From the NCBI GenBank assembly GCA_003427395.1, contig BFEA01000037.1, positions 3,061,604 to 3,088,794 of the forward strand: 27,191 nucleotides of DNA, read 5' to 3'. The notes beneath the pieces were generated by a model. The model saw only the letters and a program-made list of their open reading frames with translations, had not been told where the DNA came from and searched no databases. The translations under genes and the position numbers were made by a program. Source of the stretch: Chara braunii (taxonomy: Eukaryota; Streptophyta; Charophyceae; Charales; Characeae). Each line of letters starts with the position of its first letter. Position 1 is the stretch's first letter. This document shows positions 1 to 8,902 of this stretch, piece after piece.

Positions 1-227
1 TCCAAATATCTACGCTCACAACCCAACCCCCCCGACAAAAAAATTGTTTTTTTTCTGTTTTTTGTTTGTTTGACGGGGTGGGGCTCGGGTTGCGCCGCCG
101 CATGGCGCTTCCCACATCATCAACCCCCCTCCCCGCTGGCCGACACGGGTCCGTGAAGCCGCGCGTCCGTGGCCGCGGACTTGTCCGCAGTTGTCCGCCA
201 CCAGGGGGGATTCACTGCCTCCCCCAC
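1..227. other. unassigned left-end sequence
   Basis: No coding signal is convincing here. The stretch opens with C-rich and T-rich homopolymer runs and then a moderately GC-rich part. Short open frames on both strands show no recognisable domain. It may be the flank into which the truncated E1 element was joined. Confidence 0.4.
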
Positions 228-252
228 CAATCGATCAATCAATCAATCAATT

Positions 253-284
<32 letters not shown>

Positions 285-303
285 AAACTATCAATCAATC
301 AAT
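228..303. repeat. AATC tetranucleotide microsatellite
   Basis: The tract is a nearly continuous run of the tetramer ATCA/AATC with two small interruptions (an AATT variant near 250 and an A-rich break near 281-290). It is followed to about 395 by T-rich homopolymer runs. It is simple-sequence DNA and the reading frames through it are not genes. Confidence 0.9.
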
Positions 304-404
304 ATTTATTTTTTTTCTATTTATTAATTTTTTTTTCTCACATACCAAAAAACACCCCCCCAATTTTTTTATTTTTTTTTATTTTTTTTTAAGAGGGCCA
401 TAGA

Positions 405-540
405 GGCCGGCGTGCGACGCCCTCGTGCGCGCGCCATTTTCCCGCGCGCACCCCCGCTTGGGCCTGGGGCGGCCGCGCGGCCTCGGCCGAGGGCCCGCGC
501 CCGGCCTTCTCGGCCTCCTCCTAGGCTGCAGAATCCGCGG
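405..540. other. GC-rich CpG-dense island
   Basis: About 135 bases are dominated by G and C, with many CpG and GGCC words and a perfect 12-bp palindrome CCTCGGCCGAGG at 481-492. The block sits between a T-rich homopolymer stretch and the 27-bp repeat that borders the broken end of E1. An Arg/Pro/Ala-rich plus-strand frame runs through it but looks like a by-product of composition. Confidence 0.6.
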
Positions 541-557
541 CCTAGGGTGTCACGTAG

Positions 558-635
558 CCAAGCACCTATACCGACCGAACCAGTCCAAGCACCTAGATTG
601 ACCGAGCCACTCCAAGCACCTACCCACCGCGTGCA
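558..635. repeat. 27-bp tandem repeat, three units
   Basis: The 11-mer CCAAGCACCTA recurs at 558-568, 585-595 and 612-622, exactly 27 bp apart, with partly conserved spacers containing GACCGA. The array lies just beyond the point where E1 RNase H similarity stops. It may have formed at, or been captured by, the junction. Confidence 0.8.
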
Positions 636-639
636 TCAT

Positions 640-862
640 CAATGGAGTGCATGGCGGGCACTCGACTGGGTGCCAGTCCACACCATTGTGTTGTTCGAAG
701 ACGACACCAATGCCATAGCCAGACGCACCCATAGTGACGCACGTTGGCAATAGCGGGTCGTAGATTTGCAAGACCTCCGCAGATAATAGCGTTGCTTTGA
801 GAGCCAAAAATGATTCCCGCGCATCCTCTCCGAAGTCAAACGGTCGATCCTCACATTGAAGC
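640..862 (-). pseudogene. E1 RNase H fragment
   Basis: This is the last recognisable part of E1 pol. It reads [17 protein letters not shown] and then the RNase H start, where TMGASGYGIG takes the place of the usual T-x-DAS-x-x-GIG. The first catalytic aspartate is therefore glycine; the E3 copy in this window keeps Asp at the same place. After the WHPVE motif about seven codons seem to be missing, a short stretch (MHSIDDAR) continues in another frame, and similarity then ends. RNase H would degrade the RNA template during reverse transcription. More than half the domain is absent. Confidence 0.8.
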
Positions 863-1700
863 TTGGTCAAGTGGGCCGATCTTCGAGTATCCCTTGATGA
901 AACGTTGGTAGTAGCCGGCAAGGCCAAGGAACGAACGGACATCCGTGACGTTCCGCGGCTCCGGCCACTCTTGGATGACTTGAATCTTGTTCGAAAACGG
1001 ACTGATGCCCTCTGGTGTGACAAATGGCCCAAGTATTCCAGCTCTTGCCGGACAAATTCGCACTTGTCGCGGTTGGCTTTGTACTTGGTGCGGCGGAGTG
1101 TCTCCAACACTTATCGAAGGTGCTCAAGATGATCCTCCAATGTCCAGCTATAGACGAGAATGTCGTCTAAGTAGACCAGCACGAACCGGTCCAACATCGC
1201 ACGAAACTCGTTGGTCATTGTCGCTTGAAAGGTCGTCGGGGCGTTGGTGAGGCCAAAAGGCATGACCACCGACTCAAAATGCCCATATACCGCGTCTTGA
1301 ACGCGGATTTATAGCGATCGTTCGGTCGGATCGAAATTTGATGATATCCCGACTTCAAATCCAACTTAGAAAAGTACTTTGCGCCACCCAATCGCTCAAG
1401 GAGATCGTCAATACGAGGAAAAGGCCCCGCATTCCGTACGAAGAGAACTGACGCTCCATATGCGGAGCTACTAGGGCGGATCCAACCCTTATCCATCAAG
1501 TCATCGAGTTGCGCGCGGAGGACCGTAAGCTCCTCCTCGCTAATGCGATAAATGCAACATTTTGGTGGCACGATACCGGCCTCAAGAATGATCTCGTGAG
1601 AGATCGGCCGATCCGGCACCACATTGGTAGGTGACTCAAAAATGTCGGCGAACTCGTCAAGCAACCACACCACACGGGGGTCCGAAGACAAGTCCATGGG
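863..1700 (-). pseudogene. E1 reverse transcriptase, broken
   Basis: The order of RT motifs is clear: an N-terminal LLDEFADIFESP, then DKGWIRPSSSAYGASVLFV, PRIDDLLERLGGAKYFSKLDLKSGYH in part, MPFGLTNAP, the catalytic YLDD (codons at 1162-1173), and the thumb/connection ending in [14 protein letters not shown]. Compared with E2, 21 codons are missing in frame at about 1434, removing the LRMCIDYR-x-LN motif. Frameshifts lie near 1290 and 1040, TAA interrupts at 1111-1113, and the frame shifts again near 860. The family makes cDNA from element RNA; this copy cannot. Confidence 0.88.
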
Positions 1701-1859
1701 TGAAGAGTCGGCTAGCGCGACGGTCTGTAGGAAACATAGGACGATTTCATCGGGCTGCTCGTAAGCACAAGTAGCGCGGAATGAGTTGGTTGTCACCACT
1801 TGGCACCGAATCGAAGGGTGCGGAAGAGGAATAGTACACGACACTTTGGCACCAAAGGC

Positions 1860-2508
1860 GTTCCGAACGGTAAGAGTTCGCTGGTGGAAGTTGACCGTGT
1901 GATCCGCATATGCAAGCCAAGGCATTCCCAAAATAATGTTGAAGTCAGTGTCCAAAATGTCAAATGTCACCGGTTCACATGCATGAGCCGCAAAATACAC
2001 CGGTACGACCTCGATGTAGCGGTTGATAAGTTGCTGCGTCCTTCCGTCCGCCAACTTGATCGCCGTCGGGTTTGCCTTGCTCCGAACTTGTGCACTTCAT
2101 GAAATTGCGAGACGCGCCGCTATCCAGCAAAGCGTTGCAGGACGCTTGCCCAACTTGGATGTGGACATAGAGGAGCGGTGCGTTGTTGTCATCATACCAC
2201 TGATTGCGAAACTCGCGGGCCACCTTAGTAACATACTCAACGATGCCCCCCACCGCAGCTTCGTCATCCGTCGGCGAAGTTGGTGGTGCATAAAAGGATA
2301 GATACATGTAAAGATGAGCGCATAAGGCTGCGCATTGGGGTCCCGGCAGTCGAGCAGCATAGTCCTCATAAGAATATAGAAGAGGAGGACTATCGACTTC
2401 CTCATGTGCCTCAGAACGAAGGGCGGTCACCCACGAAGCGACCGGTTCCGAAGGCGTCGAGAGTGTCGTTGAGTCACTCTCGGCGGTGCTCGGTTTCCCG
2501 ATTTGCAT
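1860..2508 (-). pseudogene. E1 aspartic protease region, frameshifted
   Basis: A spacer containing SEPVASWVTALRSEAHEEVD leads into the retropepsin active-site motif ALLDSGASRNF at about 2098-2135, followed after a frameshift by KLADGRTQQLINRY and the C-terminal ILGMPWLAYADH motif near 1905-1930. The catalytic Asp of DSGA is present. The segment joining the two halves (about 2040-2098) looks shortened as well as frameshifted. Retropepsin cleaves the Gag-Pol polyprotein inside virus-like particles. The frame is offset from gag by one small indel in 2457-2520. Confidence 0.82.
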
Positions 2509-4040
2509 TTGCCCTTCAATGGGCAGTCCACTGTGTCGTGGAGATTGCTGTTACACCACAGGCAATAGCGGTATCTCGTGCGTTGCTTGTATGCTTGCTC
2601 CTAGAGGCCGTAGTGGGTCCATGGGGTTGGAGCTGTTGCGCTGAGCCCGGGGATAAATGTGGTGTTTGTCTTTGGTTTGCCGCGTCCTGGGCCTCTGCCG
2701 GGGCGGCCACCATCCCGGGCGGCTGCGAGTCTGTCCCCTTCATTGGCAGACATGGCCTCGCTAGATTGGTTGGTTGGCGTTGACGCCACGACCACGACCA
2801 CTTTCGGCCGATGCTGATCTCTACTCGGGCCTGCAGCAGACGAATGGTTGAGGTTCTTAGCCTCCTTGTTCGTGACAATAATCTGTGCGGCCTTGTCAAA
2901 GAGTTTCGCCGTTGTCGTCAGGTTGTCCTCGACGTGAGTCAACGCGTTGCCCAACGCCGGACACGACCTCGAGATGAAGTAGTGTTTAACAACTTTGAAG
3001 CCCATCTGAATGTCTGGGATCGATGTCAAGCGTTGGTACTCGGCAATCCAGTCAACACTCGACAGCGTGCCTTCTTTGAAGGTCATCAACTTGTCTATTG
3101 CCTTGACCTCTGGCGGCTCTACTTGGAGCCGCTTATGCCACGCCGCATTTAGATCATCCCCGCTAATCTTGGTGTACAAGTCGCCATTTACCACCCCGTA
3201 CTTGGACAAGAGATTGTCCAACCATGCTTGGCATGCGCCCCCAGATCAGGAGTACAAGTATGCGTGATGTTTGTGCTCGCTGACGTGGTGTAGCTGCAAC
3301 GTGAGCTCGAACTTTTGGAACCACGAAGTCGGGTCCATCTTCATCGAATCGCAGAAGATCCCCTGGTCATCGAACTTTGGAGTTGACTCGCGTGGTGCCG
3401 AACTCGGGTTGGCGGCGGCAGTACAGATCCGCTGCTCCAGTTGTTGCGTGGCGGTTTGCTGTAGCTGCACATCGTCCTTGAGGGCTCCGAAGTCGATCTC
3501 CAATGCATTGAGGTGATCAAAGGTGTTGGAGGAGCTGGCATCGGGGGCGGTGACGGGTCGTTGCTGCAGCTGCTGGAGGCAGCTGTTGACTTGATCAAAC
3601 GCCCGTTTGTATATCTGAACTGCGACGTCGAGATTGTGGATGTCCTCCTGCTGTGCAATGCACATTGCCAGGAGATCCGTGATATGGGAGAGGAGTAGAG
3701 CGATCTTGCTTTCACTCTCTTCCATCTTACCATTCTCGGCCTCGGCCCCACAGTCTGCTGCCATTGTGAGCAAAGCTCGCTCCCCGTTGAATATCTTCTC
3801 ATGTCGTTGAGTTCGTTCTTCATCGGCAGCCTTTGCTGCTGCCTCGTCGTGCTGGCGCTGCTGTTCGATTGCCAACAGACGTGCCTGTTGGACATCCTCC
3901 GCCTTCTTCTTTTCTGCGGCTGCTACTGCATCTGGCCGTTGATTGGCTTCGGTACTCCAAGCCAGCATCCAGGCGTGATAGGCCTCGGCCGTTTCCCCGG
4001 ACTTCTGATCCATGCCGGCTGTTTGTAAGCGCGTGAGCAT
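2504..4040 (-). pseudogene. E1 gag, two in-frame stops
   Basis: One reading frame runs from the first ATG (4040-4038) to a zinc knuckle. The first 150 or so residues are rich in Ala, Glu and Gln and look coiled-coil. A capsid-like region follows (MDPTSWFQKFELTLQLHH, then ACQAWLDNLLSKYG and KAIDKLMTFKEG). A basic Gly/Arg tail leads to a perfect CX2CX4HX4C knuckle at 2523-2564 (CLWCNSNLHDTVDC). Stops interrupt at 3246-3248 (TGA) and 2601-2603 (TAG), both in the otherwise continuous frame, so each could be a point mutation of CGA and CAG. Gag forms the particle and binds element RNA. Confidence 0.88.
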
Positions 4041-4060
4041 CGACCAGGCCGGAGGACTGC

Positions 4061-4202
4061 TGACGTGGCACTGTTCGGCTGCTGACGTGGCATGGCTGTC
4101 GGCTGATGTGTCCTGCTGATGTGTCCTGCTGATGTGTCCTGCTGACGTGGTCTGCTGACGTGGCCTGCTGACGTGGTCTGCTGACGTGGCCTGCTGACGT
4201 GG
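4061..4202 (-). repeat. 13-bp repeat array with TGACGTGG cores
   Basis: Eight units start exactly 13 bp apart, with cores at 4104, 4117, 4130, 4143, 4156, 4169, 4182 and 4195. Three carry TGATGTGT and five carry TGACGTGG. Two further TGACGTGG cores lie outside the phase at 4061 and 4083. The array is in the E1 leader, ending about 20 bases before the first gag ATG. TGACGTGG has the ACGT core known as a plant bZIP binding site; a regulatory role here is inference. The gag frame is open through the array, but the first ATG is downstream of it. Confidence 0.85.
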
Positions 4203-4949
4203 CAACTCACCAATGCCGCCGCAGGGGGTACCCGGAGACAGATAGAGAAGATAAGACCAGAGGGGGCAACAACATAGGTGGGGAGGGATGGGTGAGATAA
4301 ATCACCCAGATAAGGAGCCACTAATCAAAAAGAAAAGTTTGAACTTTTGCAGAGATTTGTTTTTTTTGAAAAATTAATAAAAATCCCGAGTTTTGCAAGT
4401 TCAGTAGGTCTCCGAATTCCCCTTGAAATGCGAAATTACCAATGAGAAAAAAATTCCAACTTTCAGACTGCAAATGATTATCCGATAAAAGAATTCGGAA
4501 AAATAAACAAAATATTCGGAATTACTCAGATGAGAGTACGCACAGTTTGGAAAATGGTAACTGCAAGAGGGATTTCCCATACTGTTTTCCAAAAAAACGA
4601 ATTTCGGAAATTCAAAAAAATATTCCGTATTTCCAAATAACGGGAAATTGCAAAAGGAAATGAAAATTTTCAAAAAAAAAATATTCCGGATTTCCAACAA
4701 CGAAAATCTCAAATTTTCAGAAGAAAAACGAAAACGGAAATTTCAGGTGTTGCGCTATTGCGATTTTCCACAACAGAAATAGCGGAAAAACAAAATCCAA
4801 GAAAAGAAGAAAAAAAATTGATTTTCGGCAGTGAGGTCAAAATCGTGATTTTTGGGGCTAATTAGTATGCTCTAATCAATCAATCAATAAAAACTAATTA
4901 ACTACTTAGTCCCCGCACACGTGTCAGATCAGGTTGTCCTGATTCACGT
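4203..4949 (-). other. E1 untranslated leader, AT-rich
   Basis: This lies between the primer site and the repeat array. From about 4330 to 4860 it is strongly AT-rich, with recurring words such as TATTCCG and GGAAATT (for example near 4619-4640 and 4679-4700), giving loosely repeated TTCCGNATTTCC modules. A short AATC run occurs at 4873-4889. A stem-loop lies next to the primer site. No gene is supported in this stretch. Confidence 0.6.
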
Positions 4950-4950
4950 G
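4918..4950 (-). promoter_or_regulatory. E1 leader stem-loop beside the primer site
   Basis: CACGTG (4918-4923) can pair with CACGTG (4945-4950), and ATCAGG with CCTGAT, around a TTGT loop with an unequal internal bulge. It lies immediately downstream of the primer site on the minus strand. Long terminal repeat elements often fold this part of the RNA for priming, dimerisation or packaging; which applies here is not shown by sequence. Confidence 0.5.
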
Positions 4951-4966
4951 CGGTGTTCCGGTACCA
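4950..4966 (-). other. E1 candidate primer-binding site
   Basis: Two bases after the LTR end (4969), the minus strand reads TGGTACCGGAACACC. The leading TGG matches the complement of a tRNA CCA end, which is the usual start of a primer site. The tRNA is not identified; the bases after TGGTA do not fit initiator Met. Confidence 0.5.
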
Positions 4967-5705
4967 ATTGTTACATGCCCAGTTGGGCGATGTATGTAAA
5001 TAGCCAAGGATCCGCAATGTGATAAAAAGGACTGAATGGACAATGCAGTGCTAGTGGAATCTCAACAAGCAATGTACATCCTGATAGATACAAAATGGTG
5101 CTTTGTAGCGCAGTGGAAGACTTAGATATAAGCCCTGACCTGACCGGGACTGACCTCTCTCACGTAGTGCAAGACAGCGCAGCAGAATGCTAGAATACCA
5201 ATGACTAGCCCAATCAATGTCGCAATGCAGATCAAACATACACCATCCTCATCACAAGGTGTGAAGGGGCCTGGCACTACACACAGGAAGAATGCGCCAG
5301 GTCCAGACCATTCACAGATGAAGAGGAGGGGATCAGATGAGGAAGAAGGGGGGAGATGGGAATGTCGTCAACTCCAAGTCTTCGTTACAAGTCCCAGATA
5401 ATCCCTCATCAAATGTCTGAAGCCCAATGTCGAGTCTGGATTCAAATGTCACCAAACCCGCTCTCTCGTAGTCTGATGATGCAGTGAAGTCAAGTAGCGA
5501 GAGGATGAGAGGGAGATGGTGGACTGAGAGGAGGAAGAAGAAGAACTCACTCTCTCTCACTCTCTCCCATGTGCCAGGTACTAACCTGTGAAGATGGCAC
5601 CGTGCTGCAGGTACCTCGAAGGCGAAGCTGGAGCTATGACACTGCAGGTAAGTCTCCCTGGCCTCCGCCCAATCTCTCTCTCTCCCTCCAGTACTACTCG
5701 AGCTC

Positions 5706-5775
5706 CTACTAGTGCCCAGCGTTGAAGACTACTGCCAACGCTACTAGCGCCCAGCGCTGAAGACTACTGCTAGCG
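5706..5775. repeat. 35-bp tandem duplication inside E1 LTR
   Basis: Two adjacent 35-bp units (5706-5740 and 5741-5775) each begin CTACTAG and contain GAAGACTACTGC, with a few differences. A third, truncated start (CTACTACTACT) follows at 5776. They lie just downstream of the predicted transcription start, in R/U5. Confidence 0.8.
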
Positions 5776-5908
5776 CTACTACTACTCCTGCAGTGCTCCT
5801 CCAGAGTGCTGCTGCCGAATCCTGAAGACCACCTCCTGCCTCCTGAACTGCACGTGAAGTGCCTGGGAAGTCCCTATGAACTACCTGCAGCCTGCAGGGC
5901 GGGCCAGT

Positions 5909-5916
5909 CTTATATA
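5909..5916 (-). promoter_or_regulatory. E1 LTR TATA box
   Basis: The minus strand reads GCTATATAAG here, a textbook TATA box placed about 375 bp from the LTR 5' end. It gives a sensible U3 length and predicts initiation about 25-30 bp further on. No transcript evidence is available. Confidence 0.55.
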
Positions 5917-6099
5917 GCGCTGGCCCGTCCAGGAGGCTGCTCTTGCCAATGCCAAAACGTGCCAGACCCTGGCATTGAAGCTCAAATGAGGGTTGTCTTG
6001 AAAACAGGCCCAAAATGGCCTGTGCTAAAACCCTGGTCTGGTGCCTGAGTTTCAGGGCAGGTCGATCTTATGAGGGCCTGAAAATGGCCCTCCGTTTCA

Positions 6100-6250
6100 G
6101 GCTGAAAAGACTCAGGGCATGGAGGGCCCTGTTTTAGGCTGAAACGACACAGAACCTGTAGGCCCTTGTTTTCAGGCTTTCGGGCTGAAACGACACAGGG
6201 CCTGTAGGCCCTTGTTTTCAGGCTTTCAGGCTGAAAACGACACGGGCCTG
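6100..6250. repeat. 46-bp repeat in E1 LTR U3
   Basis: GGCTGAAA with a following GAC recurs at 6100, 6137, 6183 and 6229. The last three are 46 bp apart and share the intervening CCTGTAGGCCCTTGTTTTCAGG block; the first spacing is 37 bp. Arrays like this in U3 are often promoter-proximal elements, but no binding motif is recognised. Confidence 0.75.
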
Positions 6251-6291
6251 AAAATGGCCCGTGCAGCCTGTTGCAGGCGCAACATGTAACA

Positions 6292-7797
6292 CCCTGTCGC
6301 CCTTTCTGGTGGGGCACATCCAGGGAGCCTCCAGGGTCCGAGTGTTTGCTGCCTTCTCATTGGCTCGCTGGGCCTCTGTGACGACAATGCTGCTTTCTGA
6401 TTCGCCCGCAGCCACTCGTGATGTGTCGGCCCCACACTGCGTGTGCCCAGGGCGCAACGACCCGGCCCTGGGCTCAACCGCTTGACACAGCTGCTGTTTC
6501 TTGAAGGAGCCAAGGGAGAGGCTCACATTGCACTTCAACCAACTTGCGTGCTGCAACTGTCTGAGTACCCACATATGGAAAATGTCAAATTTTGGCCTCT
6601 TGTGAATATTCAGGCCCGCCTTCACTTAGGGTGGGCACAGGGCTTGCTGAGGGCCACAGCCCAGAACATGTGCATGTCTGATAAGGGCCCCGTGAGGGCT
6701 CATTCCTCGCACAACTCTTATGATCACAAAAAAGCACCAAAGTAAGTGCACTCAAAATTTTGCAATAACTAACCGCCTTTGGCCAAGCCTATTAGCCACC
6801 GCCAGATCTATGATATCGAGCGGCCTAAAAATTACGCCGTTCCAAGACTTTGGGCCCTTTTTGGGCCTCCAGTCACAAGGTAGGACCTGTCCTACACTTT
6901 TCAAAGGTGCCAGTTCTGGGAGCAATAGCTGTCGGTCCTCTGCAAAAATGCATACAACCAGTCCCCGTACAAGTTCCACCGCCATTATAACCCCTTTTTG
7001 AGTGGTCGCCCGAAGATGCATGCTATGGGGAAACTGGTAGGTTGCTACAGGTTTGCTCACAGTGTGTGGGCATTTCCTGGCCAGATGCAGGCCCTTTCCA
7101 ACAGCACACACTGTGCAAACATCAGCAGTTCAAAAGCCGAGTCGCTGTGATGAGCTCCTAACCTAGGGTAATTACAGTGCGCTCTGATGCACAATTCCCA
7201 AGAAGAAGCTTGGTGGTCAGGATCACACATGATCACACATGCACAATGTGACTGGATCCAGCTAACATACACTTGCATTTGGTCATCAGCAGTTGCACCC
7301 ATCTAACTTTCAAGGGGTTTGATCCGACCTACAGCATATCTGTATATGAGAAAAGGTCATTCAATATTGTCTTGTGTTTATTACTTCAAAATGCGAAGAC
7401 AATGAAGAAAGACATCTCATTTCAGGATCAATCTATGCAAGAAAAGACACTGCGCGCATAATGATATCAATGATGTAACCTGGAGTACACCCGTTGCATT
7501 GTTGACATCATCCATTTTATCCTCGTTCGTTTTGCATGTTCCAGACCAGGTCCTGTTGATACGCTGCTCAAGGTCCTCTTTCACTGCCCTGTGGAAAGCG
7601 CAGACTGAAGACACACATCAGAGACATGAATATCGTATAGGGCAGAGAGAGTTTACCACATAGCCAAACAGTCTGACGGCCACTACCGCACAACTGCAGT
7701 CACAACTAACACCTTCCATGGGCAATATGCTTAGTACTTGCTAGTGTAGGCCGGATGAGCAACTGATGCTCCTTCGGGTGTCATATACTTAAGTGCC
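6292..7797. other. unassigned spacer between E1 and E3
   Basis: No gene can be supported. Minus-strand open stretches at 6752-7111 and 6218-6625 share one frame with stops between them. The first contains CTVCAVGKGLHLARKCP, which resembles a Gag zinc knuckle but has C-X2-C-X6-H-X4-C spacing instead of X4 before His. This could be a decayed fragment of another retroelement. A small duplication of GATCACACAT occurs near 7222-7240. Confidence 0.4.
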
Positions 7798-8072
7798 TGT
7801 CACAGCAGGGGAAGCTCTTACATTACGATCCTGGCCAATTTCGAAGCACAAAATCATGACAAAGTACAATGCCGTCCAATTGTGAAAAGAAATGAATGAA
7901 CTTGAGAGGAGAGCTAGGGAAAGTAGAAGAAGAAGAAAAAGAAAGAAGAAGAAGAAGATGTACACCAGCAAAAGACCAATGATAATTCCCCCTTCTTCTC
8001 CCCAACCAAACTCCTCCTCCTTTTCTCCTCCCCTCTTATTCTAACAATAAATAATAACAATAATGATGAGTG
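7798..8072 (-). repeat. E3 3' LTR, distal part
   Basis: From about 7826 to 8072 the sequence aligns closely with 20038-20295, including shared words CCTGGCCAATTTC, GAACTTGAGAGGAGA and GATGTACACCAGCAAAAG. It is the U5-side end of the E3 3' LTR, separated from the rest by E2. The terminal few bases (7798-7825) differ from the 5' LTR end, so the outer boundary is uncertain by about 25 bp, although both copies end at a TGTCAC word. Confidence 0.82.
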
Positions 8073-8270
8073 TGCAATGAACCACTTATATTGACACTCC
8101 AAGCATATGCACAATGAGAGTTCACACGAAGTTCACACCGTAGTCCAAAGATGGAGAGACCCGATTAGCGCAGCTTAAAAGCTTCAATGAATGATCATAT
8201 TGTACAGATTCAGAGTTTGTGTCACCAAGCGCTCATCAGCACAATATCCAGCAGCATCAATGAGGTATGT

Positions 8271-8339
<69 letters not shown>

Positions 8340-8854
8340 TATGAGGATCATAACCCTGGATACATCTGCCTTTTACTCACGCTCTACTACTACTACTACT
8401 CAGCGGCTATGGCCGCCTTCTACTCACAGCTTAGTGCTGCCCAGCAGGGCTCCCTAGTGCTCAGTCAACTCGTGATAGCACACAAGCACCCAGCAGCACT
8501 TCCACCTTCTCGTAAATGAGCCATCTGTCCGAATGAGGCTGAGCCAGTCTTTTTATTGACTTGGACTGGGCCTGTACTTCACTTGGCCTTTGCGTGACTC
8601 GGCCTGGGCCTGACTTTGACTGGTACCGGTCGCCCACGGCCTGTTTGCTTTTGGAAGACATTTTTTGGAACGCTGCTGCATTTTGGCTGTGGGCCTTGAC
8701 TTTGAGGCCGGGTACCGGTTGAATTTTGACCTGTGTGGCCTGTGGGGTACCCGACTCGACAATTTTTCTGTTTTGGCCTTCTCGGCCTCTTTTGACTTGG
8801 GGACCTTGACCCTGGGACTCGAATTTGGGGTCTGCAAAGTGAAAATGCCTTTCA
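8073..8854 (-). repeat. E2 3' LTR
   Basis: On the minus strand it begins TGAAAGGCATTTTC at 8854, about 50 bp after the pol stop and next to a short purine stretch (8855-8862), and ends at 8073 with TTCATTGCA where E3 LTR sequence resumes. Length is 782 bp with TG...CA ends. The first 24 bp recur, 22 of 24 identical, at 12223-12246 at the other end of E2, supporting the boundary. It contains the perfect (CT)30 tract and several GGCCT-rich words. No TATA box is clear. Confidence 0.75.
8273..8332. repeat. (CT)30 microsatellite
   Basis: Sixty bases of uninterrupted CT lie inside the E2 3' LTR. Perfect tracts of this length are usually recent expansions and prone to length change. Open frames through it are artefacts. 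Confidence 0.97.
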
Positions 8855-8862
8855 CTCTCGCC
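8855..8862 (-). other. E2 candidate polypurine tract
   Basis: The minus strand reads GGCGAGAG directly before the LTR start TGAAAGG. It is short and has one pyrimidine, so it is a weak polypurine tract, but it is in the position expected for plus-strand priming. Confidence 0.4.
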
Positions 8863-8902
8863 GGCCTAGTTTCGAGGTCCTCCGAGAAAGTCACAAACTT
8901 TA

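Larger units (their letters stand above)
640..6291 (-). mobile_element. E1: 3'-truncated Ty3/gypsy retrotransposon
   Basis: Read on the minus strand, the order is 5' LTR (6291-4969), primer site, leader, gag, protease, RT, then RNase H, which is the gag-PR-RT-RH order of Ty3/gypsy (Metaviridae). Similarity stops inside RNase H near 640-655, so the rest of RNase H, the integrase and the 3' LTR are missing from the window. Lesions seen are stops at 3246-3248, 2601-2603 and 1111-1113, an in-frame deletion in RT near 1434, and several frameshifts. No chromodomain can be assessed. The element is certainly inactive as it stands. Confidence 0.88.
4969..6291 (-). repeat. E1 5' LTR
   Basis: The minus strand starts TGTTACATG at 6291 and ends CATGTAACA at 4969, giving 9-bp perfect inverted ends with the canonical TG...CA. 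The next bases are the primer site. Length is 1323 bp. A TATA box, TATATAAG, lies at 5909-5916 about 375 bp into the LTR, predicting transcription start near 5885 and a U3 of roughly 400 bp. Internal repeats are a 46-bp family in U3 (units at 6100, 6137, 6183, 6229) and a 35-bp duplication at 5706-5775. No second copy lies in the window, so the boundary rests on the inverted ends and primer site. Confidence 0.82.

Noticed and set aside
412-753. 113-codon Arg/Pro/Ala-rich plus-strand frame
   Set aside because: It spans a GC-rich island, a 27-bp repeat and the antisense of E1 RNase H, so it is not one gene.
6218-7111. Minus-strand frame with a zinc-knuckle-like motif
   Set aside because: Spacing is C-X2-C-X6-H-X4-C, at least two stops interrupt the frame, and no other domain is present. 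Recorded only as possible debris.
8187-8519. Plus-strand frames with a Ser-Leu repeat
   Set aside because: They are translations of the (CT)30 microsatellite inside the E2 LTR.
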